Source: Pseudomonadota bacterium (lineage in GTDB: Bacteria; Pseudomonadota; Alphaproteobacteria; Rhizobiales; Rhizobiaceae). From it: a stretch of DNA of 64,000 nt. The stretch spans positions 1-64,000 of the forward strand of contig JAEXYH010000004.1 in NCBI GenBank assembly GCA_023451735.1, written 5' to 3'. Below the pieces are notes generated by a model. That model was not told the DNA's origin and did not search any database. It worked only from the letters and a program-made list of their open reading frames with translations. Positions 17,832 to 26,753 of the stretch are shown here, piece by piece (position 1 is the first letter of the stretch; each line of letters starts with the position of its first letter). Position numbers and translations under genes: made by a program.

Positions 17832-19097
17832 CTACCGGCCCCAGGCCGCGTGGATCAGAGCCTCCACCTCGCTGTTGACGGCATTCATCGCCTCGACTGC
17901 GCGGTCATAGGTTGAGCGTGTAAAGTTCTCGCGTCCGACCTCGTACAAGGTCTGCTTCGTCAGGCCGGCGTCGGAGACAGCCGTGGATTTAAGCATGGGC
18001 GCTGTCAGAACCCGATCGCCGAACAGCGAGCGCATAAAACCGACGATCTGCGCCTGCGGCCCGTCATTCGGCTCAAAGCGGGTAACCAAATACCGCAGAA
18101 AGTCGAAATTGAGCGTGCCTCCCGCCTCGCGAACCACGGACAGAAGATCGGATGTCATGAAAAGGAACTGATTCATCGACGCGACATCCAGCATTTGCGG
18201 ATGCACGGTCACGACCACCGAGGTGGACGCACAGAGAGCCGACAGGGTCAGGTAACCAAGTTGTGGCGGGCAGTCGATCACGACGACGTCGTAATCCTGC
18301 TCTACCGTCGCCAAAACAGCCTGGATGCGCGCGAAGAAAAGCGGGCCGCTATCCTTGCCGCTCTGTCGGTTTGCCAGCGCCTGAGGTGTTACATGCTCGA
18401 ATTCCTGCAGCTCGATATTGCCGGGAACGAGATCGAGGCCTGGAAAATAGGTTCCGCGAATGACTTCGGAGAGTGAGCGCTGCTCATCGTCGTAACGGAT
18501 GGCACCATAAAGCGTGTCATTGCCGGTGAGATCGAGTTCCGGCTGATAGCCGAACAGAGCCGAAAGTGAAGCCTGGGGATCAAGATCGATCGCAAGTACC
18601 CGATGTCCCGTCAGCGCCAGATACTGAGCCAGATGGGCAGCGGACGTGGTCTTGCCTGATCCGCCCTTGAAGTTCGTGACCGATATGACCTGAAGATGCT
18701 CGTTCCGTGCCGCGTCCCGGCGTGGCAGGTAGGATTGTGCCTTGCCGATATTCCCCTTCGCCGTGGCCTGTTCCGCAAGATGGCTGCGCAGCGCATTGAT
18801 ATCGGAGAGGGAGTAGAAGCGGCGTCCACCTGCACCGGTCTCAGGCTGCGGACCTTCGCCGGCCAACGACAGCTGGCGCAGGTAGCCGTCGGAAACACCG
18901 ATAAGCTTGGCAGCTTCACCGGAAGAGAAACTACGCAATGTCTTGCTTGCAAGCGGCGGGAAAAGGCGCTCGCGCATTGCCTTGAGCTGCTCGGAAAGCG
19001 CGCGCGCATCACTGGCAATGGCTTCATCGGCAAGCTGCCGCGTGTCCCGTGTGATTTCGCCTTTGGGCGCTCTCATTTTCTCAGCCGATCCGGCCAT
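17832..19097 (-). CDS. repA: plasmid partitioning protein RepA (ParA family ATPase)
   Basis: The 421-residue protein has an N-terminal MerR-like DNA-binding part (about 55-115: FSSGEAAKLIGVSDGYLRQL) and a ParA ATPase domain with deviant Walker A KGGSGKTT (144-151), LAIDLDPQASLS and VVIDCPPQLGYLTL. Both length and two-part architecture fit RepA of repABC operons, which forms the partition system with RepB and autoregulates the operon. An in-frame extension to 19232 is rejected; the MAGSAEK start at 19097 gives the usual family length. Confidence 0.93.
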   Translation of the reverse strand: MAGSAEKMRAPKGEITRDTRQLADEAIASDARALSEQLKAMRERLFPPLASKTLRSFSSGEAAKLIGVSDGYLRQLSLAGEGPQPETGAGGRRFYSLSDINALRSHLAEQATAKGNIGKAQSYLPRRDAARNEHLQVISVTNFKGGSGKTTSAAHLAQYLALTGHRVLAIDLDPQASLSALFGYQPELDLTGNDTLYGAIRYDDEQRSLSEVIRGTYFPGLDLVPGNIELQEFEHVTPQALANRQSGKDSGPLFFARIQAVLATVEQDYDVVVIDCPPQLGYLTLSALCASTSVVVTVHPQMLDVASMNQFLFMTSDLLSVVREAGGTLNFDFLRYLVTRFEPNDGPQAQIVGFMRSLFGDRVLTAPMLKSTAVSDAGLTKQTLYEVGRENFTRSTYDRAVEAMNAVNSEVEALIHAAWGR

Positions 19098-19440
19098 TAC
19101 CAAAATCTCCCTGATGCTGCCTCGTGATCGAGATCCAGCGTCTTGATCAATGCGGACGCACAACGATCCGACGTCCTGATACGCCGGCGCATCAAAACTA
19201 CACCCAAATCTCGCGGTTACGCTAAAATTCAAATCAGCCGCACCCAGCCGTTACAAAGTGCTCGCATGAGTGATTCGCGTCAAGGAATTTCTCCCATCGG
19301 GAGATTGCTCGCCCCCACAAGGAGTCAGGGCTTCCTCGCACAAGGAACTGGTGAACGGGCCTGCCGTAGTTGCAGCCCTCTTGAAGGCATAGGCACTATA
19401 AGATGATCTGATTCGGTCAATCTGAGGTTGGAGACAAGCA
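19098..19440. promoter_or_regulatory. repA / anmK divergent intergenic region
   Basis: The 343-nt gap should hold the repAB promoter and operator (leftward) and the anmK promoter (rightward). I found no match to the usual rhizobial parS form GTT-N2-C-N4-G-N2-AAC. The only strong symmetry is TCTCCC-ATC-GGGAGA at about 19294-19308. No gene was identified here. Confidence 0.45.
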
Positions 19441-20559
19441 ATGAAGCCTATCTGGGCGGTCGGACTGATGACCGGGACGGTACTCGATGGCAATATCGAC
19501 GTCGCACTGATCAAGACGGACGGAGAAAGTGTCGAAACCTTCGGTGCCTATACGCTTGCTCCCTATGCTGAAGAGACCCGCTTGGTGCTGGAGGAGACTC
19601 TTCGCCAAGCACGGAACTGGAATTTCGAAGGCCCGGAACCCGTCATTTTCAAGGAAGCGGAGCAGGCGCTGACCCGCGCCCAATCTGCTGCAGTGCTAAG
19701 ACTTGTCGAAAGCGCCGGACTATCCATGAACGAGATCGGCGTCATCGGTTTCCACGGGCAGACCGTGCTGCATCGCGCCCCTACCAAAGAGCGCTTGGGC
19801 GATACACGCCAGCTCGGCGACGGGCAGCTGATGGCCACCATTCTCGGAACCAAAGTCGTCTATGATTTCCGCACCGCCGATGTTCGGGCCGGTGGGCAAG
19901 GCGCTCCGCTGGCGGCCATCTACCACACTGCACTCTTGCGCGGCGTGGATCAGAGCGGCGACAGCGCCATCCTCAATCTCGGCGGCGTCGGCAATATTAC
20001 GTGGTGGGACGGAAAAGATCTGGTCATCGCCTTCGACACCGGGCCGGCCAATGCACCACTCAATGATTTCATCAAGGGGCTTGATCTTGGTGAGATGGAC
20101 AAAGACGGTAAACTCGGCGCCTCGGGAAAAGTGGATGAAGCACGACTTGAACGGCTTCTGCAACACAGGTACCTGACCGCACCCTACCCGAAATCTCTGG
20201 ACCGGTTTGATTTTACCTCCGCAATGGCAGAAGGGTTGAATGCCGCCGATGGCGCGGCCACGCTTTCCGCCTTCACCGCGTCTGCCGTTGGCAAAGCGCT
20301 CGATCTTCTGCCGAACAGGCCCAGGCGCCTGATTGTCAGCGGCGGCGGGCGGCGAAACCCCACCATCATGTCGATGATTGAAAGCCGGGCCAGCGTTCAG
20401 GCTGTCTCCGCCGACACATTCGGCTGGCGTGGCGATGCCGTCGAAGCCGAGTGTTTTGCCTTTCTCGCCGTCCGCACATTGCGCGGATTGCCGATCAGCT
20501 TCCCGACGACGACCGGTGTTGCAAAGGCTCAGACCGGCGGGAGGCTTGCCAACCCGTAA
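19441..20559 (+). CDS. anmK: anhydro-N-acetylmuramic acid kinase
   Basis: This 372-residue kinase cleaves the 1,6-anhydro ring of anhydroMurNAc and phosphorylates it to MurNAc-6-phosphate in cell-wall recycling. The N-terminal motif GLMTGTVLDGNIDVALI matches the family GLMSGTSLDG phosphate-binding loop, with the rhizobial-type variation. GFHGQTVLHR, QLGDGQLMA, ADVRAGGQGAPL (catalytic Asp), LNLGGVGNI and late SGGGRRNPTIM are all present. It is divergent from repA. No murQ is visible nearby. Confidence 0.95.
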   Translation: MKPIWAVGLMTGTVLDGNIDVALIKTDGESVETFGAYTLAPYAEETRLVLEETLRQARNWNFEGPEPVIFKEAEQALTRAQSAAVLRLVESAGLSMNEIGVIGFHGQTVLHRAPTKERLGDTRQLGDGQLMATILGTKVVYDFRTADVRAGGQGAPLAAIYHTALLRGVDQSGDSAILNLGGVGNITWWDGKDLVIAFDTGPANAPLNDFIKGLDLGEMDKDGKLGASGKVDEARLERLLQHRYLTAPYPKSLDRFDFTSAMAEGLNAADGAATLSAFTASAVGKALDLLPNRPRRLIVSGGGRRNPTIMSMIESRASVQAVSADTFGWRGDAVEAECFAFLAVRTLRGLPISFPTTTGVAKAQTGGRLANP

Positions 20560-20695
20560 GGATCGCCTGTTACATTTCCGCGTCATGCCGGAGACGTGAC
20601 CGTTGCCAAAAATAAATCGATTTAAAGAGCTTGAGGCATGCGACACATAGTCCTAGTTTCCTGACGATTCTAAACCTGCATCGAGAGGCTTACAC

Positions 20696-21694
20696 ATGCA
20701 GATCGGAATGATGGGACTGGGCCGCATGGGCGGCAACATGGCACGACGCCTGATGCGTGCGGGCCATGAATGCGTCGCTTATGACGTTAACCCGGCCGCC
20801 GTTGAGGCGCTCGTTGGCGAGGGAGCCATCGGCATCTCGTCCATCGAACAGTTCCTTGAAAAACTGACGCCACCCCGCGCCGTCTGGATCATGCTGCCGG
20901 CTGCGATCACCCCCGGCATCGTCGACAAGCTGGCGGCTTTCATGCAGCCCGGCGACATCATCATCGACGGCGGCAATTCCAACTATCGCGATGCGGTGGA
21001 CCAGAGCGCCAAGCTTGCCGACAAGGGCATTTCCTATGTCGATGTCGGCACGAGCGGCGGCGTCTGGGGCCTTGATCGCGGCTTTTGCCTGATGATCGGC
21101 GGCCCTGATGAAGCCGTCAAACATCTCGACCCGATCTTCGCAACGCTTGCGCCGGGGGCAGATCTCGATCCTTCCCTTCGTCCCGCCGAACGCGGTTACC
21201 TGCATTGCGGTCCGAGCGGTGCCGGCCACTTCGTCAAGATGGTCCATAACGGCATCGAATACGGTATGATGCAGGCCTATGCTGAAGGTTTCAACGTGCT
21301 GAAACAGGCGAATGCCGGCCGCGCCCATCGCGAAGCCGACGCGGAAACAACACCCCTTCCGGACAAGCAGTATTATCAGTTCGACATGGATATCGAGGCC
21401 ATCAGCGAAGTCTGGCGCCACGGCAGCGTTGTTGGTTCCTGGCTGCTCGACATTACGGCTGACGCTTTGAAAGCCGACCCATCGCTGAGCAGTTTCGGCG
21501 GACGTGTATCGGATTCAGGCGAGGGTCGCTGGACGATGAAGGCCGCGATCGACATGGGCGTGCCCGTGCCGGTTCTGTCTGCTGCAGTCTTCAGCCGTTT
21601 CGACTCCCAGGGCAACGCCGAATACGCCAACAAGATGCTCTCGCTGATGCGCAAATCCTTCGGCGGCCACGTCGAAAAGCCGCATACCAAGTAG
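20696..21694 (+). CDS. gnd: 6-phosphogluconate dehydrogenase, decarboxylating (short YqeC/GntZ-like type)
   Basis: The 332-residue protein has an N-terminal Rossmann motif GLGRMGGNMARRL (7-19), DGGNSNYRD, DVGTSGGVWG substrate loop and the catalytic GAGHFVKMVHNGIEYGMMQAYAEGF region (substrate Lys and Asn). The length matches the short class of these enzymes (about 300-330 residues; E. coli Gnd has 468), which is often NAD-preferring. It converts 6-phosphogluconate to ribulose-5-phosphate. It is a single gene between anmK and psuK. Confidence 0.92.
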   Translation: MQIGMMGLGRMGGNMARRLMRAGHECVAYDVNPAAVEALVGEGAIGISSIEQFLEKLTPPRAVWIMLPAAITPGIVDKLAAFMQPGDIIIDGGNSNYRDAVDQSAKLADKGISYVDVGTSGGVWGLDRGFCLMIGGPDEAVKHLDPIFATLAPGADLDPSLRPAERGYLHCGPSGAGHFVKMVHNGIEYGMMQAYAEGFNVLKQANAGRAHREADAETTPLPDKQYYQFDMDIEAISEVWRHGSVVGSWLLDITADALKADPSLSSFGGRVSDSGEGRWTMKAAIDMGVPVPVLSAAVFSRFDSQGNAEYANKMLSLMRKSFGGHVEKPHTK

Positions 21695-21701
21695 ACATCG
21701 A

Positions 21702-21734
21702 CAAACAATAGTTGACATCATAGTCAATTGTTTG
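21702..21734. promoter_or_regulatory. interrupted palindrome upstream of psuK
   Basis: CAAACAAT-AG-TTGAC and GTCAA-TTGTTTG face each other across a 6-nt centre, ending 26 nt before the psuK ATG. It overlaps a TTGACA that could be a -35 box. A repressor site is likely; PsuK itself carries an N-terminal HTH and could bind here. Confidence 0.5.
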
Positions 21735-21760
21735 CATGGGTTTCGTAAGGAGCCCATGCA

Positions 21761-22873
21761 ATGACCCAACCGCTTGCACCGCAGGAAAGCGCCGTTCTGG
21801 CCTTGATCCGCGAGAACCCTTTCGTAGGTCAGCAGGAAATCGCAACTGCCCTTGGGCTCGCACGGTCCACAGTGGCTGCTCATATCGTTCAGCTGATGAA
21901 CAAGGGGCATATTCTCGGCAGAGGTTATGTCCTCTCGTCCGAAGCACGGGCGTTCTGCATCGGCGGAGCGGTGCTGGACCGCAAATATCACGCGTGCGCC
22001 AAGATCGTGCTGGAGACATCCAATCCCGTCGAAAGCACCCGCAGCCTCGGGGGCGTTGCCCGCAATGTTGCGGAAAATCTTGCAAGGCTTGGCTCCTCCA
22101 CCGGTTTCATTTCCATCGTCGGCGACGATGACGGCGGACAGGCTCTTCTGAAATACATGCGCGAGATAGGGATCGACGTCAGTCAGGTCGTGACGACCAA
22201 CGAGCGCCCGACGGCAGAATATGCCGCGATCCTCGACGCAGCCGGCGACCTCGTCCTCGGCATCGCAGACATGAACATATTTGATCTGTTCCAGCCGGAT
22301 CATATCGAACGCGCATGGCCGCATCTCGCCGCCTCAAGCTGGGTGTTCGCAGACTGCAATCTGCCGGCGGAAGCGCTGTCTGCTCTGATCGACCGGAGCA
22401 GAAATGCCACCTGCCGGCTAGCGATCGATGCCGTATCCACGCATAAGGTAACGCGCCTGCCAAAAAATCTGAACGGGATAGATCTTCTGTTCATGAATAT
22501 CGACGAAGCGAACGCCATTCTCGGCCAGACGAATGCGCACACCGCTGACGGCGCGAAACAGGCCGCATTGACGCTGCAGCAGGCAGGCGCCGGCATGGCG
22601 GTCGTCAGTTCCGGCGCTCAAGGCATGGCCGTTGCCGGATCAGAGACGATAGAATTCATCAAGGCCGTAAAAGCCGCTCCCGTCGATATGACCGGCGCTG
22701 GCGACGCGATGATTGCCGCAACGCTCCACCGGTTGCTTGAGGGCGACGAGATTTTCGATGCGGCCCGCACGGGCGCCCTTGCCGCCACACTCACCACCGA
22801 ATGTACCGCAAGTGTACATCCCGACCTGTCTGCCGAGCTTATCGAGGCCAACCGGCACCGGCTCGCGAATTGA
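21761..22873 (+). CDS. psuK: pseudouridine kinase with N-terminal winged helix (PfkB family)
   Basis: This 370-residue protein combines an N-terminal winged HTH (about 8-55: QQEIATALGLARSTVAAHIVQLM) with a PfkB sugar-kinase domain. The kinase part shows GGVARNVAENLARLG and the anion-hole/catalytic motif TGAGDA (311-316, catalytic D315). It phosphorylates pseudouridine to pseudouridine 5'-phosphate, which PsuG then cleaves. E. coli YeiI has the same domain arrangement. The psuG start follows 15 nt downstream. The HTH suggests an added regulatory role. Confidence 0.9.
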   Translation: MTQPLAPQESAVLALIRENPFVGQQEIATALGLARSTVAAHIVQLMNKGHILGRGYVLSSEARAFCIGGAVLDRKYHACAKIVLETSNPVESTRSLGGVARNVAENLARLGSSTGFISIVGDDDGGQALLKYMREIGIDVSQVVTTNERPTAEYAAILDAAGDLVLGIADMNIFDLFQPDHIERAWPHLAASSWVFADCNLPAEALSALIDRSRNATCRLAIDAVSTHKVTRLPKNLNGIDLLFMNIDEANAILGQTNAHTADGAKQAALTLQQAGAGMAVVSSGAQGMAVAGSETIEFIKAVKAAPVDMTGAGDAMIAATLHRLLEGDEIFDAARTGALAATLTTECTASVHPDLSAELIEANRHRLAN

Positions 22874-22887
22874 AAGGACAAGACGAC

Positions 22888-23811
22888 ATGCAGCTCCTGA
22901 AGCCGACGCTCAACAAGGAAGTCGCCGACGCAATCGCCAAGGGCGGCCCGGTCGTAGCGCTCGAATCCACCATCATCACCCATGGCATGCCCTATCCGGC
23001 CAATCTCGAAACGGCCAAGGCTGTCGAAGATGTCGTGCGCGCCAACGGGGCCGTGCCGGCGACGATCGCCGTCATCAACGGCGAATTGCGCGCCGGCATC
23101 GACGCCGATGAACTCGAAAAACTTGCCCAGGCCAAGGATGTCGTGAAGGCTTCCGGCCGTGACCTCGCCGTCGCGATGGTCCGCAAGCAGACCGCTGGCA
23201 CTACCGTATCGGCGACGATGCTGCTTGCGGATCTTGCAGGTATCGAGATTTTTGCCACCGGTGGCGTCGGCGGTGTTCATCGCGGCGCCGAGCAGACCTT
23301 CGACATTTCAGCCGACCTGACCGAACTCGGCCGCACCAGGACCGCCGTCGTCTGCGCAGGCGTCAAGTCCATTCTCGATATCGCCAAGACGCTCGAATAT
23401 CTTGAAACCCAGCGCGTCCCCGTAATCGCCTACGGAACCGACGACTTCCCCGCCTTCTTCACGCGCAAGAGCGGCTACAAAGCCGATCACAAGCTGGACA
23501 CCGCTGCCGAGATCGCCAAGGCCATGTGGCTACATCACCAGCTCGGAACCGGCACCGGTCTTCTGATCGCCAATCCGATCCCGGAAGCCGCTGCGCTGAC
23601 GCCGGAATTCATTGACGGAACGATTGAGGATGCGGTTCGCGAGGCAGATGAACGCGGCATCGGCCGCAAGGAACTGACCCCCTTCCTGCTCGCGCGCATC
23701 AACGAGCTGTCCAAGGGCGAAAGCCTGAAGGCCAATATCGAGCTGGTCAAGAACAACGCCACGCTCGCGGCCAAGATGGCCGTCGCCTATTCGGCATTCA
23801 AGAAAGCCTGA
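22888..23811 (+). CDS. psuG: pseudouridine-5'-phosphate glycosidase
   Basis: The 307-residue enzyme splits pseudouridine 5'-phosphate into uracil and ribose-5-phosphate. It has the family hallmarks ALESTIITHGMPYP (about 21-34), ATIAVINGELRAGI, FATGGVGGVHRGAE and VCAGVKSILDIAKTLEYLET. The ATG at 22888 gives the normal length (E. coli PsuG has 312); the longer frame from 22801 runs inside psuK. It forms an operon with psuK and ends convergently against the urocanate-hydratase-like gene at a shared hairpin. Confidence 0.96.
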   Translation: MQLLKPTLNKEVADAIAKGGPVVALESTIITHGMPYPANLETAKAVEDVVRANGAVPATIAVINGELRAGIDADELEKLAQAKDVVKASGRDLAVAMVRKQTAGTTVSATMLLADLAGIEIFATGGVGGVHRGAEQTFDISADLTELGRTRTAVVCAGVKSILDIAKTLEYLETQRVPVIAYGTDDFPAFFTRKSGYKADHKLDTAAEIAKAMWLHHQLGTGTGLLIANPIPEAAALTPEFIDGTIEDAVREADERGIGRKELTPFLLARINELSKGESLKANIELVKNNATLAAKMAVAYSAFKKA

Positions 23812-23820
23812 TCGCATTCG

Positions 23821-23849
23821 ATACGGCTGGGCGTTCAGCCCAGCCGTAT
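23821..23849. terminator. bidirectional terminator-type hairpin
   Basis: Perfect 12-bp arms ATACGGCTGGGC (23821-23832) and GCCCAGCCGTAT (23838-23849) enclose a 5-nt loop. It lies between the convergent psuG and hydratase genes, and one arm forms the last codons of the hydratase. No long T-tract follows on either side. Confidence 0.65.
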
Positions 23850-25496
23850 ATGCGGAACATCGCCCCGCTCGGCAGCATCGAGCGCGTCCTCGTAACCCGC
23901 ATCGGCATAACGAATGATGCCGAGCGATGTGTCGTTGGTAATCGCCATGTCGAGCCGCTCTGCAGCCGCTTCGGTGCCATCGGCCACGATCGTCACGCCG
24001 GCGCTCGTCATGTAGCCGGCATAACCGCCGCCGCCCGAATGGATGACGACAAGATCCGCCATGGACGAACAAAGCGTCATGGCGTTGATCAGTGGCCAGT
24101 CGGCAATCGCGTCCGATCCATCCCTCATATGCTCGGTCATAATGTTCGGATGTGCCATTGCTCCGGCATCGAGATGGTCGCGCGAAAAGGCAATCGGTCC
24201 TTTCAGCTCGCCTCCCGCCACCAGTTCGTTGACGGCAAGAGCCAGTTTTGTGCGTTCACCATGGCCGAGCCAGGCAATCCGCGCCGGAAGGCCTTCGAAG
24301 GGCACGTTCTCCCGCGCCAGCTTGATCCAGTTGGTGACGATGTAGTTGTCCGGAAAAAGTTCCAGAACGAGATCGTCGATACGGGCGATATCGCTTTCCT
24401 CACCGGACAACGCCATCCAGCGGAAAGGGCCGATCGCGCGGCTGAACAGCGGCCTCAGATAGGCTTCGGTAAAGATCGGGATATCGAAGGCGTTCTCGAC
24501 ACCGCCCTCTCTGGCCTGGGTGCGGATGAGATTGCCATTGTCGAACACTTCCGCGCCCCTCTCCTGCAAGGTCAGCATGGCGCGAACATGATCGACGATC
24601 GAGCCGCGGCTGGCCGCCATCAGCTGCCCCTGCCCTTCCTTGCGAAGCCGGCGCACTTCTTCCAGGCTCATGCCTTTCGGTACATAACCATAGACCAGAT
24701 CATGTGCCGAGGTCTGATCGGAAACGATGTCCGGCACGATGCCACGCTTGACGATCTGCGGATAGATGTCCGCGGCATTGCCGACGAGGCCGATCGAGAC
24801 GGCGCGCTTTTCCTTCACCGCCAGGTCGGTCATCTTCAGCGCCGTATCAAGGTCAGGCGCGACCTCATCGAGAAAACCGATAGCCTTTCGCTTGGCAACC
24901 CGATCCGGATCGATATCGACCACAAGGATCGCCGCCCCTGCCATGCGGCCGGCGAGCGGCTGCGCACCGCCCATTCCACCGAGACCCGCAGTCAGTACGA
25001 ACCGGCCGGCCAGTGTCCCGCTAAAGCGTTTTTCCGCGATCCGCATGAAGATCTCGTAAGTGCCCTGAATAACGCCCTGACTGCCGATATACTGCCAGGC
25101 GCCGGCCGTCAGGCCGCCCCAGCAGATCAGCCCCTTTTCCTGCAATTCGTAGAAATATTCGGCCTTGGCCCATTGGCCGACAATGTTGCAGTTCGCCATG
25201 ATCACCAGCGGCGCTTTGACATGTGTTTTCAAGAGCCCAACCGGCTTGCCGGACTGGATGATCAGCGTCTGGTCCTCATCCATCTGCTTCAGAGCTTTGA
25301 CAATCGCATCATGGGCCGCCCAGTTGCGCGCTGCCTTGCCAAGCGCCGCATAGACGATGAGATTGTCCGGATCTTCGCCAACGGAAAGAACGTTTTCGAG
25401 AAGGCGCAGCAACGCCTCCTGTCGCCACCCCTTGGCGCGCAATTCGTTGCCGTCGGGAATCGGGAATTTCGGATGGCGCGGATTGGGCTTTGGCAT
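23835..25496 (-). CDS. urocanate hydratase family protein (HutU-like; possible thiourocanate hydratase)
   Basis: The 553-residue protein has the full length and NAD-binding core of urocanate hydratase: GGMGGAQPLAGRMAG, LVGNAADIYP, GRDHLD-like SRDHLDAGAMAHP and DGSDAIADWPLINA. The substrate-side motif differs. Known HutU proteins have roughly SLHHGGGVGMG, whereas here it is VIHSGGGGYAGYMT (about 484-497), and the preceding NTASGA is SSMAD. It is the last gene of an operon with an M20 hydrolase and a DUF917 protein; no hutH, hutI or hutG is in the window. Together this suggests a substrate other than urocanate, perhaps thiourocanate. The start at 25496 is chosen by family length. Confidence 0.85.
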   Translation of the reverse strand: MPKPNPRHPKFPIPDGNELRAKGWRQEALLRLLENVLSVGEDPDNLIVYAALGKAARNWAAHDAIVKALKQMDEDQTLIIQSGKPVGLLKTHVKAPLVIMANCNIVGQWAKAEYFYELQEKGLICWGGLTAGAWQYIGSQGVIQGTYEIFMRIAEKRFSGTLAGRFVLTAGLGGMGGAQPLAGRMAGAAILVVDIDPDRVAKRKAIGFLDEVAPDLDTALKMTDLAVKEKRAVSIGLVGNAADIYPQIVKRGIVPDIVSDQTSAHDLVYGYVPKGMSLEEVRRLRKEGQGQLMAASRGSIVDHVRAMLTLQERGAEVFDNGNLIRTQAREGGVENAFDIPIFTEAYLRPLFSRAIGPFRWMALSGEESDIARIDDLVLELFPDNYIVTNWIKLARENVPFEGLPARIAWLGHGERTKLALAVNELVAGGELKGPIAFSRDHLDAGAMAHPNIMTEHMRDGSDAIADWPLINAMTLCSSMADLVVIHSGGGGYAGYMTSAGVTIVADGTEAAAERLDMAITNDTSLGIIRYADAGYEDALDAAERGDVPHIRLG

Positions 25497-25654
25497 GGCG
25501 TTCTCCTCATCGATCTTCTGTCTGGGACGGCCCCTGTCCGCCTGCCGGCACCTTCTCGAGCGTACCGAGGTTTTCGCCCCTCGCCAGCGTAGAGGCACGG
25601 CAGATCCCCTCGCCCCGCTTGTGGGGCCTGAAGGGTGCGTGGAGAAATGCTAAC

Positions 25655-26743
25655 TCAGCCTAGAGCGTAGTCGGCGATGCTGATCCCGAGTGCCTTCTCG
25701 ACGATCGGATAGACCGACGGATCCTTGACGCTCGACGACAACGGAATGATCGTCTTTGGAACATGCAAGAGGAAAACGGACATGCCGACTTCCAGCTGCC
25801 CGACGCTCATCGGCTCCCCCTCCGGCGAAAGGGTCGAAATGATGTCCGGGAAGGTGGCAAGCCGGCTTCCGCCAGCGTCATCCACTGCCATATATTCGTT
25901 CATCACATGCAACGTCACCGCCTTGTCTCCGCGGCCGACCGTAATCGTGCCCACGTCAAAGGCTTCCCTGGTGTAGACAACCGACTTGGCGGTCACCTCC
26001 CCCTCAGCGATGATAGTACCGCCGGTCGTCTTCACGATCGCGTCGATGATCGCGCGTCCACCCTTGGCGTCCGCCTTAATAATGGCTTCCCCGAGCGTCA
26101 GCGCCAGGCTGATACCACCGAGCGCCGCATTGCTTCGAACATAGGAAGCCCGCAACGGATTGCGGCAGGAAGCGATGAAGCCGCCTGACATATCGGAGGC
26201 CGTGCGTATGACCGGCGAGACCTTGGCTGTCGCACCGCGAACGACAAGCTCAATATAACGGTTCTCGGCGCGGTTGCCGCCGACTGCAGTCTGGATCATC
26301 TCATCCGGCGAATTGGCCATGCCGATCGAACCCATGTCTCCGGTCGGGTGCGCACGAACGTCGCCCACCGCATCCAGCACCTTGGTGCCGAGAATCGCAG
26401 CAGGCAGCCAGCCGTTCAGCGTCGAGGACTTGCCGTTCTGACCGATCATCAGGGCCGAAACCTTTTCACCAAGCGCATCCTGCAGAAGCCGCACAGCTTT
26501 TACGTAATCGACGCCCTGCATCTCCCAGGCCGTAGTCGAGGCGGGCGCTCCGATGGCAGCTGCTGTCGCAACCCAGTCATCGTCATCGAGCTCGTCGATC
26601 GTGATCAGTTCCGGCCTGCCGATGCTGACGGCAGCGTAACCCAGCATGCGACCATGATCGGACCAGCCGCCACCGCCGGCCGCATATACGGAACCTCCGC
26701 GAACAGCCGCTTCGACATCCCTTTCCGTCAGTATGCGCCCCAT
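25655..26743 (-). CDS. DUF917 family protein
   Basis: This 362-residue protein matches the DUF917/CoaX-hydantoinase-associated family: LTERDVEAAVRGGSVYAAGGGGW at the N-terminus, then MGSIGMANSPDEM and a C-terminal FPDIISTLSPEGEPMSVGQLEVG segment. Members accompany hydantoin-type amidohydrolases. From memory, a DUF917 protein has been linked to desulfuration of the thiohydantoin intermediate in ergothioneine breakdown. The gene starts 10 nt after the M20 hydrolase stop and is 158 nt from the hydratase. The family is clear; the reaction is inferred. Confidence 0.82.
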   Translation of the reverse strand: MGRILTERDVEAAVRGGSVYAAGGGGWSDHGRMLGYAAVSIGRPELITIDELDDDDWVATAAAIGAPASTTAWEMQGVDYVKAVRLLQDALGEKVSALMIGQNGKSSTLNGWLPAAILGTKVLDAVGDVRAHPTGDMGSIGMANSPDEMIQTAVGGNRAENRYIELVVRGATAKVSPVIRTASDMSGGFIASCRNPLRASYVRSNAALGGISLALTLGEAIIKADAKGGRAIIDAIVKTTGGTIIAEGEVTAKSVVYTREAFDVGTITVGRGDKAVTLHVMNEYMAVDDAGGSRLATFPDIISTLSPEGEPMSVGQLEVGMSVFLLHVPKTIIPLSSSVKDPSVYPIVEKALGISIADYALG

Positions 26744-26753
26744 GCGTCTCTCC

